Assembly (NCBI RefSeq): GCF_014170375.1
Contig: NZ_LZZW01000036.1
Span: forward strand, 310,001 to 374,000
DNA from: Variovorax sp. UMC13
Lineage (GTDB): Bacteria > Pseudomonadota > Gammaproteobacteria > Burkholderiales > Burkholderiaceae_C
Reading direction: 5' to 3'
Length of the DNA stretch: 64,000 nucleotides
The stretch's first letter is position 1. Every line of letters begins with the position of its first letter. The position numbers and the translations under genes are program-made. A model generated the notes under the pieces. That model was not told where the DNA came from, ran no database searches, and saw nothing but the letters and a program-made list of their open reading frames with translations. Shown piece by piece: positions 35,001-41,441 of this stretch.

Positions 35001-37223
35001 TTTGACGGGCTGGTGCAGCGCGTGCGCGAGACCGCGCTGCAGGCCTATGCCCACCAGGAAGCCCCGTTCGACGAACTGGTCGAGTCGCTGGGCCACGACC
35101 GTTCGCTGCATCCCGAAGGGCTGGTGCGCGTGCTGTTCAACGTGCTCAATGCCCCGCTCGGGCGGCTCGACCACGCGGGACTGGAGGTGGAGGAATTCCC
35201 CTTCGAGCGCACCACCGCGCAGTTCGACCTGTCGGTGCACATCGACACCGAGTTCACCCACCGCATCCACCTCGAGTACGCGAGCGACCTGTACGCGCCC
35301 GCGACCGCCGAGCGCATGCTCGAGAACTACCTGGCCCTGCTCGAGCGGCTGCTGGCCCGGCCCGCGGCGCCGCTGTCGGCGATGGCCATCGTCGCGCCGG
35401 CCCAGCGCGCCTTCCTGCGCGAAGGCTGGAACGCCACGCAGGCGGCGCTGCCACCCGAGCAGACGGTGCATCGCTACCTGGCGGGCGCCGCGGTGGCGCC
35501 CGAGACGGTCGCGGCCGTCGACTCGGCCGGCATCCGGCTGAGCTACGGCGAGCTGGCCGCGCGCTCGAACGCACTGGCGCGTGCACTGCGCGCGCGCGGC
35601 ATCGGCCGCGGCCACCGCGTCGGCCTGGGCGTGGCGCGCGACACGGCCATGCTAGTGGCGCTGCTGGGCGTGCTGAAGTCGGGCGCGGCCTATGTGCCGC
35701 TGGACCCGGACTTCCCCGCCGAGCGGCTGCGCTTCATGGCCGCGGACGCGGGCCTGTCGGCCCTGCTGACGCGCGGCGTGGCGCCCGACGGACTGGCCGA
35801 CAGCAGCGTGCCGCGGCTGAGCCTCGACGACGATGCGCTGCTGGCCGGCCACGCGCGCGAGGCCTTGGCGGCCGACGCCCTGCACGATGCCGGGCCGCTC
35901 GATCCGGCCTACATGATCTACACCTCGGGGTCGACCGGCCGCCCCAAGGGCGTGGTGGTGCCGCACCGCGCGGTGGTCAACTTCCTTTCCAGCATGGCGC
36001 GCGAGCCCGGGCTCACGGCCGACGACCGCTTGCTGGCCGTGACCACGCTGTCCTTCGACATCGCGGTGCTCGAACTTCTGCTGCCGCTGGCGGTGGGCGC
36101 GCGGGTGGTGATCGCCGACGCCGAGCAGGTGCGCGATCCCTATGCGCTGGGCGCGCTCGGCATGCGCCAGGAGATCACCGCCCTGCAGGCCACGCCCACG
36201 CTGTGGCGCATGCTGCTCGATGCGGGCTGGCGCCGTCCCGCCGGCGGCACGCGCTTCCAGGCGCTGATCGGCGGCGAGGCCCTGCCGCCGGCCCTGGCCG
36301 AACGCCTGCTGGCCAGCGGCGTGACGCTGTGGAACATGTACGGGCCGACCGAGACCACCGTGTGGTCCACCGTCTGGCGCGTCGCGGCGCCGCGCGCGGG
36401 CATCGCGATCGGCCGGCCCATCGCCAACACCGACGTGCAGGTGCGCGACGCCGACGGCCAGCTGTGCCCGATCGGCGTGGCCGGCGAACTCTGTATCGGT
36501 GGCCTCGGCGTGACGCTGGGCTACCACCAGCGCGACGAGCTCACGGCCGAGCGCTTTCCGCCCGACGTCGAGGGCATGGCGCCCGAGGCCCGCTGCTACC
36601 GCACCGGCGACCTGGGCCGCTGGCGCCACGACGGCCAGCTCGAACACCTGGGACGCCTCGACCGGCAGGTCAAGCTGCGCGGACGCCGCATCGAACTGGG
36701 CGAGATCGAGGCGGCACTGCTGGACCATCCGGGCGTGGCGGAGGGCGTCATCGCAACCTGGGCGCCCAGTGCCGACGACGTGCAATTGGTGGCTTACGTG
36801 GTGCCGCGCGGCACCCCCCCCGATGCCGCCGTGCTGCGCGAGCACCTGCGCACGCGGCTGCCCGAGTACATGCTGCCGCAGCACCTGGTGCTGCTCGATG
36901 CCCTGCCCTTGCTGCCCAACGGAAAGATCGATCGCAACGCGCTGCCGGCGCCGCAGGCTGAGGTCCGTCGCGGGCCCCCGCGCCATCGCGCGCTGCCGAC
37001 GACGCCGACGGAGCGGGCGATTGCAGCCGTCTGGTGCGAATTGCTCGGGGTCGAGACGGTCGCGCTGGACGACAACTTCTTCGACCTGGGCGGCCATTCG
37101 TTGCTGGCGATGCGCGCGGTGGTCGCGATCCGCGAACGGCTGGGCTGGCGGGTCGAGCCGCCGCGCATGGTCTACGAGACGCTGGGCCAGCTGGCCCGCG
37201 AAGAGAACCTCAGCGCTTCGTGA
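32040..37223 (+). CDS. Hybrid lipopeptide synthetase: FAAL-PCP-C-A-PCP
   Basis: A 1727-residue single-module synthetase read from a GTG start; a second GTG at 32019 is possible and there is no in-frame ATG nearby. Domains: fatty acyl-AMP ligase (about 5-580; YLQYTSGSTLAPRGVRVSH from residue 163, TGDLGFLHRGELFVTGRLKD); carrier protein with ELGGTS, Ser624; condensation domain (about 690-1130; LSQRRMWVIQQF, HHAIADN at 817-823, Asn for the usual Gly); adenylation domain (about 1145-1640; MIYTSGSTGRPKG near 1292, MYGPTETTVWS); carrier protein with DLGGHS, Ser1687. It ends there, with no thioesterase or reductase. Pocket residues read D-I-L-Q-I-G-M-V-W, close to known glycine codes. The expected product is an acylglycyl thioester; its release route and role are unknown. 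Confidence 0.9.
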   Translation: MFSKTLSDVFDAQCSAHPERPAYVFLRDDLSVAEQRSHAELADEVRALAQGLAAIARPGDRVLLALPPGLDFVRAFWACLRAGCVAVPAPAPDPVRLLRSAPRLRGILDDTAAALVWTSTSLREAARQVFEPGMFTAARWIAADDLTGSAPLPAPAAPDALAYLQYTSGSTLAPRGVRVSHAQALANVRALHAATRVDAHSRVLTWLPHFHDYGLIFGVLAPFCAGATSWLMSPLAFLRRPLRWLDAIGALRITHSGAPPSAFLACLRALDGAAPAADLSSLVALSCGAEPIRAETLERVLADFGRAGLRPEALLPAYGLAETVLGVSTSQPDRPPLLLAVDAAALLQDRVVPRDGGAGSARLVGCGPPLADTELQIVDVASGAAAAADAVGEIWVRSPSVGDGYWRQPALSEASFGARMADGHGPYLRTGDLGFLHRGELFVTGRLKDLVIVHGGNHYPQDLEWTAERAHSALRTGYGAAFSVDTPEGEALVLALETERRASVPDAEAVAAAVRRAVGDAHGLPVEAVVLVRSGSLPRSSSGKIQRRRTRQLYLENRLDMQAIVARDASGDPSLQADAEAPARALHLMPRDAPEQALWDIWREVLDTTAFGVHESFFELGGTSLLMTQVATRVSQQMGVELPLADLFEHTSVAALADHVTRLLAVEGGSAPAPVEAPVRVPRDGPLPVSLSQRRMWVIQQFDPASSAYNVAVSVRLRGALDVALLQRAFDLMVARHESLRTRLVLDGAGPVQRIAPSASFTIEQIDLSARPDRVAQARVLLGERLAAPFDLAQAPLHRASLLRFDARDHVLLWVMHHAIADNWSFAVLMREALAAYAAWQAGRTPQPAPIPVEYADYAAWQRSPAAVAQRQPQLAYWRARLARLAPLDLPTDFARPQRPSFRGARVSAALPMRLRSAVRAYCARASVTPFVVLLAAFKLMLTRQARNTDIAVGTPVANRHRFAAEHLVGTLVNTLVMRTDLAGDPSFDGLVQRVRETALQAYAHQEAPFDELVESLGHDRSLHPEGLVRVLFNVLNAPLGRLDHAGLEVEEFPFERTTAQFDLSVHIDTEFTHRIHLEYASDLYAPATAERMLENYLALLERLLARPAAPLSAMAIVAPAQRAFLREGWNATQAALPPEQTVHRYLAGAAVAPETVAAVDSAGIRLSYGELAARSNALARALRARGIGRGHRVGLGVARDTAMLVALLGVLKSGAAYVPLDPDFPAERLRFMAADAGLSALLTRGVAPDGLADSSVPRLSLDDDALLAGHAREALAADALHDAGPLDPAYMIYTSGSTGRPKGVVVPHRAVVNFLSSMAREPGLTADDRLLAVTTLSFDIAVLELLLPLAVGARVVIADAEQVRDPYALGALGMRQEITALQATPTLWRMLLDAGWRRPAGGTRFQALIGGEALPPALAERLLASGVTLWNMYGPTETTVWSTVWRVAAPRAGIAIGRPIANTDVQVRDADGQLCPIGVAGELCIGGLGVTLGYHQRDELTAERFPPDVEGMAPEARCYRTGDLGRWRHDGQLEHLGRLDRQVKLRGRRIELGEIEAALLDHPGVAEGVIATWAPSADDVQLVAYVVPRGTPPDAAVLREHLRTRLPEYMLPQHLVLLDALPLLPNGKIDRNALPAPQAEVRRGPPRHRALPTTPTERAIAAVWCELLGVETVALDDNFFDLGGHSLLAMRAVVAIRERLGWRVEPPRMVYETLGQLAREENLSAS

Positions 37224-37560
37224 GCCCGCCCAGCGCGGCTTCGATCAGCAGGCGCAGCAGCGAGTAGATCAGCGAGCCGATCAGCGCCGCCAGGAAGCCC
37301 TTCACGACAAAGCCGCTGAGCAGCCCCGAGGCGGCCCAGAACATCAGCGCGTTGATGACGAACAGGAACAGGCCCAGCGTGACGATCGTGACCGGCAGCG
37401 TGAGCACCACCAGCACCGGCCGCACCACCATGTTGAGCAGGCCGATCACCGCCGCCGCGATCAGCGCCGAGGTGAAGCTGCTCACCTGCACGCCCGGATA
37501 GATGTAGGTTACCGCCAGCAGGGCCAGCGCGCTCAGGAGCCATTGGATGATCAGTCGCAT
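37210..37560 (-). CDS. Phage holin family (DUF360-type) small membrane protein
   Basis: A 116-residue protein with four hydrophobic segments. MRLIIQWLLSALALLAVTYI begins the family pattern, with GLLNMVVRPVLVVLTLPVTIVTLGLF in the middle. The family name comes from a distant resemblance to holins; these genes are widespread chromosomal genes and do not mark a prophage. Its stop codon lies inside the end of the synthetase gene, so the two converge with a 14 bp overlap. The function is not known. Confidence 0.85.
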   Translation of the reverse strand: MRLIIQWLLSALALLAVTYIYPGVQVSSFTSALIAAAVIGLLNMVVRPVLVVLTLPVTIVTLGLFLFVINALMFWAASGLLSGFVVKGFLAALIGSLIYSLLRLLIEAALGGLTKR

Positions 37561-37664
37561 GCGGTCCAGCATACCCGAGGGCCGCGCACGCACAAAGCAC
37601 AACGGCCGCCCGAGGGCGGCCGTTGCGGCTGGACGCGAGACGCGCCTTACGGGCCTTGCTCGCC

Positions 37665-38129
37665 TTACTCGGCGAGTTCGTTCGCCAGCACCAGCAGGGC
37701 GCCCAGTCCCAGGGTCGCGCCCGGCAGCGCCCAGCCGGTGTGGCCGGCCGGCTTCTGGCCCGGCGTCACCGGTTCCATGTCCACGCCCAGCTTCGGGCGG
37801 CGCGCATCGATCACGCGGGCCGCGCCATGCTCGAGCTTGAGGCGCTGCGTCAGGTCGGTCAGCGGGCCCTGGGCCAGCACCGGCGTCACTTCGTCACCGG
37901 GACGGCGCAGCAGCGGAAGCACCTGTTCCTGCGTCTTGGCGAACCATTTGCCGCGCCAGTTCTCGCGCGCGCTGTGGCTCACCCATTTGCTGATGCGGTG
38001 GGTCATGCGCGGTGCGCAGGCCACCAGCACCCAGTGCTTGGCACCGGTGCTCACGGTGCCGGCCGGCGCCTTGGCGAGAAACTCGCGGGCGTAGGCCGCG
38101 TCGTCCACAAACAGAATGATCTTTTCCAC
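37665..38129 (-). CDS. Hypothetical protein with C-terminal membrane anchor, downstream of riboswitch-controlled terC
   Basis: A 154-residue protein I do not recognise by family. It opens MEKIILFVDDAAYAREFLAK. The middle (about 60-110) is basic and polar, and the end (from about residue 133) is hydrophobic, GWALPGATLGLGALLVLANEL, suggesting a tail-anchored inner membrane protein. It starts 48 bp after the TerC gene on the same strand with no terminator seen between them, so it is probably in the same manganese-controlled transcript. A role beside TerC is therefore inferred from position alone. Confidence 0.7.
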   Translation of the reverse strand: MEKIILFVDDAAYAREFLAKAPAGTVSTGAKHWVLVACAPRMTHRISKWVSHSARENWRGKWFAKTQEQVLPLLRRPGDEVTPVLAQGPLTDLTQRLKLEHGAARVIDARRPKLGVDMEPVTPGQKPAGHTGWALPGATLGLGALLVLANELAE

Positions 38130-38177
38130 GATGCGCTCCTTTGGATAGTTAGAGTGAGAGTGAGCCGGGACGCGAAA

Positions 38178-38915
38178 TCAGACCGTGGCCGTATCGTGCG
38201 CCTTCGGCCGACGCGATGCAACCCACTTGCCGATGGCCAGCACCAGCAGGGCTCCGGCGATGCCGGCTGCGTACTTGATGGTGTCGGTCTGCGGGATCTT
38301 CGGCACCCAGGTCCAGGCGTCCAGGCGGACGACGGCGGGGTCGGAAATCAGCATCGTGCCGGCGATCCAGCCCAGCAGCATGCCGCCCAGCGTGATGATC
38401 ATCGGGAAGCGGTCCATGAGCTTGATGACCAGCTGGCTGCCCCAGACGATGATCGGGATGCTGACCAGCAGGCCGAAGATCACGAGCGGCATCTGGTGGC
38501 CTTCGCCCGCGCCTTGCGCAGCGCCGGCGATGGCGATCACGTTGTCCACGCTCATCACCAGGTCGGCAATGATCACGGTCTTGACGGCGGCCCACAGCTT
38601 GTCGCTGCCGGCGATGTTGCCGTGCGCGTCGTCATGGTCGGGGGCCAGCAGCTTGATGCCGATCCAGACCAGCAGCAGCGCGCCCACGACCTTGAGGAAG
38701 GGGATCGCGAGCAGCGTGAGCGCGAAGAAGATCAGGATCACGCGCAGCAGGATGGCGCCGGCGGTTCCCCACAGGATGCCCTTGGTGCGCTGTGCGGGGG
38801 GCAGCTTGCGGCAGGCGAGCGCGATCACCACCGCGTTGTCGCCGCCCAGAAGGATGTCGATCATGATGATCTGACCGACCGCGACCCAGAATTCCGGGGT
38901 CATGAACTGTTCCAT
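38178..38915 (-). CDS. TerC/Alx family membrane protein under manganese riboswitch control
   Basis: A 245-residue paralogue of the TerC protein at 10367-11053. It has about seven helices and the paired acidic motifs LGGDNAVVIALACR near residue 30 and MSVDNVIAIAGAAQ near residue 130. AGAGGA precedes the ATG at 5 bp spacing, fixing MEQFMTPEFW as the start over an upstream ATG. A yybP-ykoY element lies in its leader. That riboswitch class senses Mn2+ and controls Mn exporters (MntP, Alx, some TerC/YoaB-type proteins), so manganese efflux or exoenzyme metalation is the likely role. The second gene of the unit is the unknown protein at 37665-38129. Confidence 0.9.
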   Translation of the reverse strand: MEQFMTPEFWVAVGQIIMIDILLGGDNAVVIALACRKLPPAQRTKGILWGTAGAILLRVILIFFALTLLAIPFLKVVGALLLVWIGIKLLAPDHDDAHGNIAGSDKLWAAVKTVIIADLVMSVDNVIAIAGAAQGAGEGHQMPLVIFGLLVSIPIIVWGSQLVIKLMDRFPMIITLGGMLLGWIAGTMLISDPAVVRLDAWTWVPKIPQTDTIKYAAGIAGALLVLAIGKWVASRRPKAHDTATV

Positions 38916-39027
38916 TGGATTCCTCTTTTCGTTTCGATTCACCGATCAGGATCGGATCGACGCGGTGGAACGAGGCCCGGAATCTCCGGAACGCGCAATC
39001 GCTTCGATCCAACCCTTGCAGGTTCAA

Positions 39028-39150
39028 ATCGAAGGTCTTGCTCGGCCGCGCAAAGCGCGGCCCGACAGGCCGGAAGTTGTTGTGCTTCGTATTGACGACC
39101 TGGCGATACCCGCGGCGCGAGCCGCAGGCGGGAGCTACTCCCCTTCGTGG
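39028..39150 (-). ncRNA. yybP-ykoY manganese riboswitch
   Basis: Read on the minus strand the leader begins near 39150 with AAGGGGAGTAGCTCCCGCC (39127-39145), the highly conserved 5' segment of the yybP-ykoY class. GTCGTCAATACG (39088-39099) follows in the middle loop, then the long GC-rich stem GGGCCGCGCTTTGCGCGGCC. It closes with GAGCAAGACCTTCG near 39030. The order and spacing of these blocks match the Mn2+-binding aptamer. It lies about 115 nt before the terC ribosome binding site and should raise expression when Mn2+ is high. The exact expression platform was not resolved. Confidence 0.88.
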
Positions 39151-39332
39151 CGCGAATTAGAGCATCCGCGGCGCGGGTGTGGCAACCGGCCGCCCGGCGC
39201 GCTTAAGAAAAAGCATCCTGGAATCGTTGTCGCTGCTGGTTTTGTTGCTCCGGAAATGAGAGCGGCTCATATCCTTGGGGCAACCCGGGACTTTGCCGAA
39301 CTATGATGCCGTCCCTGCATTTTTTCCTTTCC

Positions 39333-39779
39333 ATGGCCGCCATTCACATCACCGACATCGAGGCCGCCATCAACCACTGGCGCGAGAAGAAACCCTCGCC
39401 CGACGGCATCACGCTCGCGCCCGAGCTGCGCGCGCTGGCCAAGGTCTACGCCCTGATGGTCTACTACCATGAGGACGAGGTCGACGAGGTCGGCTTCCCC
39501 GCCGAGGCCTGGACCGCCTGGCTCGCCTGGTACGACACCACCATCGACACCCCCTGCATCGCGATCTGCTCCACCAGCCAGGGCGACGACGAATGCAAGG
39601 GCTGCGGCCGCAGCTTCGACGAGGTCCAGTACTGGCCCGCGATGACGCCGGCCGAGAAGCGCCAGACCTGGCGCCGCATCACGATGGAAGACAAGGCCTG
39701 GCGCTTCAACACCTACGCCGAACGGGCCCGCGAGAACGCGCCCGACGACGACGCGGCCGATCCGCCCGCTCCGGACTGA
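39333..39779 (+). CDS. DUF3717-DUF1289 two-domain protein
   Basis: A 148-residue cytosolic protein. The N-terminal half is DUF3717 (HITDIEAAINHWREKKPS, LAPELRALAKVYALMVYY). The C-terminal half is DUF1289, a small Cys-rich domain (CIAICSTSQGDDECKGCGRS, then WPAMTPAEKRQTWRRI) whose four Cys probably bind a metal. An Asp/Pro-rich tail ends the protein. The two domains are often separate genes, so this is a fusion. The start MAAIHITD was preferred; two upstream in-frame ATGs add a short hydrophobic piece. The function is unknown. Confidence 0.8.
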   Translation: MAAIHITDIEAAINHWREKKPSPDGITLAPELRALAKVYALMVYYHEDEVDEVGFPAEAWTAWLAWYDTTIDTPCIAICSTSQGDDECKGCGRSFDEVQYWPAMTPAEKRQTWRRITMEDKAWRFNTYAERARENAPDDDAADPPAPD

Positions 39780-39786
39780 GCCGACG

Positions 39787-40095
39787 ATGCGCCGGCTGGC
39801 CCAGGCCCCCAACCTCTCGATCGCGACGCTCTGGGCGCATGCGCTGCGCGAAGAGGGCCTGGACGTGTCGGTGCAGCGCGAGTACCTGGGCGCGGTGGTC
39901 GGCCAGCTGCCGCCCGACCAGTGCCTGCCCGAGGTCTGGATCGAGGACGACGATCAGTTCGATGCCGCCACGCGCGCGCTGCGCGAGCTGCAGAACCGGC
40001 CGCAGCGGCGCTGGCATTGCAGCTGCGGTGAACTGGTCGAAGGCGGCTTCGAGCAATGCTGGCAGTGCGGCGCCATGATGCCGACCTTGCCTTGA
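39787..40095 (+). CDS. DUF2007-like small protein with zinc ribbon
   Basis: A 102-residue protein. Residues 1-70 fold as a signal-transducing-type DUF2007 domain (NLSIATLWAHALREEGLDVSV, LPEVWIEDDDQFDAATRALRE). The end is a zinc ribbon with CSC and CWQC knuckles (WHCSCGELVEGG, CWQCGAMMP). It begins 7 bp after the DUF3717-DUF1289 gene and overlaps the TauE/SafE permease start, so the three are one operon. The specific role is unknown. Confidence 0.8.
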   Translation: MRRLAQAPNLSIATLWAHALREEGLDVSVQREYLGAVVGQLPPDQCLPEVWIEDDDQFDAATRALRELQNRPQRRWHCSCGELVEGGFEQCWQCGAMMPTLP

Positions 40096-40826
40096 CCGCC
40101 TACCTCTTCGTCCTCGCCGTGGGCCTGCTGGCCGGCGCCGTCAGCGGCGTGATCGGCACCGGTTCCTCGCTGATGCTGCTGCCGGTGCTGGTCTGGGCCT
40201 TCGGCCCCAAGCAGGCGGTGCCGATCATGGCCGTCGCGGCCGTGATGGCCAACCTGGCGCGCGTGCTGGCCTGGTGGCGCGAGGTCGACTGGCGCGCCTT
40301 CTTCGCCTATGCGGTGCCGGGCGCGCCGGCCGCGGCGCTGGGTGCGCGCACGCTGATCGCGCTGCCGCCGGCGGCGATCGATCTCGGGCTCGGCCTGTTC
40401 TTCCTCGCCATGGTGCCGCTGCGCCACTGGCTGCGCGCACGCGACTTCCGGGTGCGGCTGTGGCAGCTCGCGCTGGCGGGCGCGGTCATCGGCTACCTCA
40501 CGGGGCTGGTGCTGTCGACCGGCCCGCTCAGCGTGCCGGTGTTCGCGGCCTACGGGCTGGTGCAGGGCGCCTTCCTCTCGACCGAGGCGATGTCCTCGCT
40601 GGCGTTGTACGTGAGCAAGGTGCTGGCCTTCGGCGGCATGGGGGCCTTGCCGCTGCCGCTGCTGCTGCAGGGCCTGCTGGTGGGCGCGTCGCTGATGGCC
40701 GGCACCTTCATCGGCAAGGCGGCGGTGCTGCGGCTCGGGCCGCGCGCCTTCCAGTATCTGATCGACGGGCTGCTGCTGTGCTCGGGCACCGCGCTGCTGC
40801 TGGCCGCCTTCAGGCACGGCGGCTAG
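40056..40826 (+). CDS. TauE/SafE-family membrane permease
   Basis: A 256-residue protein with about eight hydrophobic segments and the family motif GVIGTGSSLMLLPVLVWAFG near residue 30, repeated in weaker form near residue 155 (GLVLSTGPLSVPVFAAYG). TauE/SafE proteins export sulfite, sulfoacetate or other organic anions. The ATG at 40056 overlaps the upstream gene by 40 bp. A TTG at 40092, overlapping the upstream TGA (TTGA) and giving a start MTAYLFVLAVGL, is an attractive alternative. Substrate unknown. Confidence 0.85.
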   Translation: MLAVRRHDADLALTAYLFVLAVGLLAGAVSGVIGTGSSLMLLPVLVWAFGPKQAVPIMAVAAVMANLARVLAWWREVDWRAFFAYAVPGAPAAALGARTLIALPPAAIDLGLGLFFLAMVPLRHWLRARDFRVRLWQLALAGAVIGYLTGLVLSTGPLSVPVFAAYGLVQGAFLSTEAMSSLALYVSKVLAFGGMGALPLPLLLQGLLVGASLMAGTFIGKAAVLRLGPRAFQYLIDGLLLCSGTALLLAAFRHGG

Positions 40827-40830
40827 CCGG

Positions 40831-41391
40831 CTAGCGCAGCCGCTGCAGCTCGATGTCGATGCTGTTCTTGCCGTCGCCCAGCATCAGCGTGTTTTCCTGG
40901 ATCGTCGCCTGCAGCTGCATGCTGCGTTGCGCCAGCGCCGCCACGGCCTGCGAGGTCTCGCTGGCGATGCGCCACACCTGCAGGTTGTCGGGCCGCGTGA
41001 GCTTGTTCTCGATGCCCTTCCACCAGATGCCGGCCGCGTGGCTGAAGCAGTAGAGCAGCACCTCGTCGGCCTTGCCGCAGGCCTTGAGCAGCGGCTTGTC
41101 CTCGGGCTGGCCGACCTCGATCCAGACGCGCGTGCGGCCGGTGAAGTCGCGCAGCGACACGTCGGGGTCGTCGGGGTTCGACAGGCCGGCGCCGAAGCCC
41201 AGCACGCCGTCGCCGTCGCACACGCTCTGCAGCTTGTGGGCGTTGAGGGCCAGCGCGATGAGCCGGACCATCATGCGTTCGTCGTTCTCGCTCGGATGGC
41301 GCGCGAGCGTGAGGGCGTGGTCGGCGTAGTAGCCGTGGTCGATGTCGGCGACCGCGAGGTTCGCCTTGAAGATGGTTGATTTGAGCGCCAT
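40831..41391 (-). CDS. yaeQ: YaeQ family protein
   Basis: A 186-residue protein with a PD-(D/E)XK-like fold known from YaeQ. It starts MALKSTIFKANLAVADIDHGYY and has LARHPSENDERMMVRLIALAL, VWIEVGQPEDKPLLKACGKADEV and ending IDIELQRLR, all diagnostic. E. coli YaeQ is similar in length (181). YaeQ was first reported as compensating for loss of RfaH, but its molecular activity is unsettled. It lies 50 bp after the TonB receptor gene on the same strand. Confidence 0.93.
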   Translation of the reverse strand: MALKSTIFKANLAVADIDHGYYADHALTLARHPSENDERMMVRLIALALNAHKLQSVCDGDGVLGFGAGLSNPDDPDVSLRDFTGRTRVWIEVGQPEDKPLLKACGKADEVLLYCFSHAAGIWWKGIENKLTRPDNLQVWRIASETSQAVAALAQRSMQLQATIQENTLMLGDGKNSIDIELQRLR

Positions 41392-41441
41392 GGGTGCGCG
41401 AGTGTATGCGCGCGCGGCGCACACACTCGGCCAGGTGCCGC

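Noticed and set aside
32046..35615. Very long open antisense frame opposite the synthetase
   Set aside because: A shadow of the FAAL/C-domain coding strand with biased composition and no recognisable motif.
37100..37223. Thioesterase or reductase domain at the end of the synthetase
   Set aside because: The protein stops about 40 residues after the carrier Ser, leaving no room for a release domain.
37210..37560. Prophage remnant suggested by a phage-holin family protein
   Set aside because: No other phage gene is nearby and this family is a common chromosomal membrane protein.
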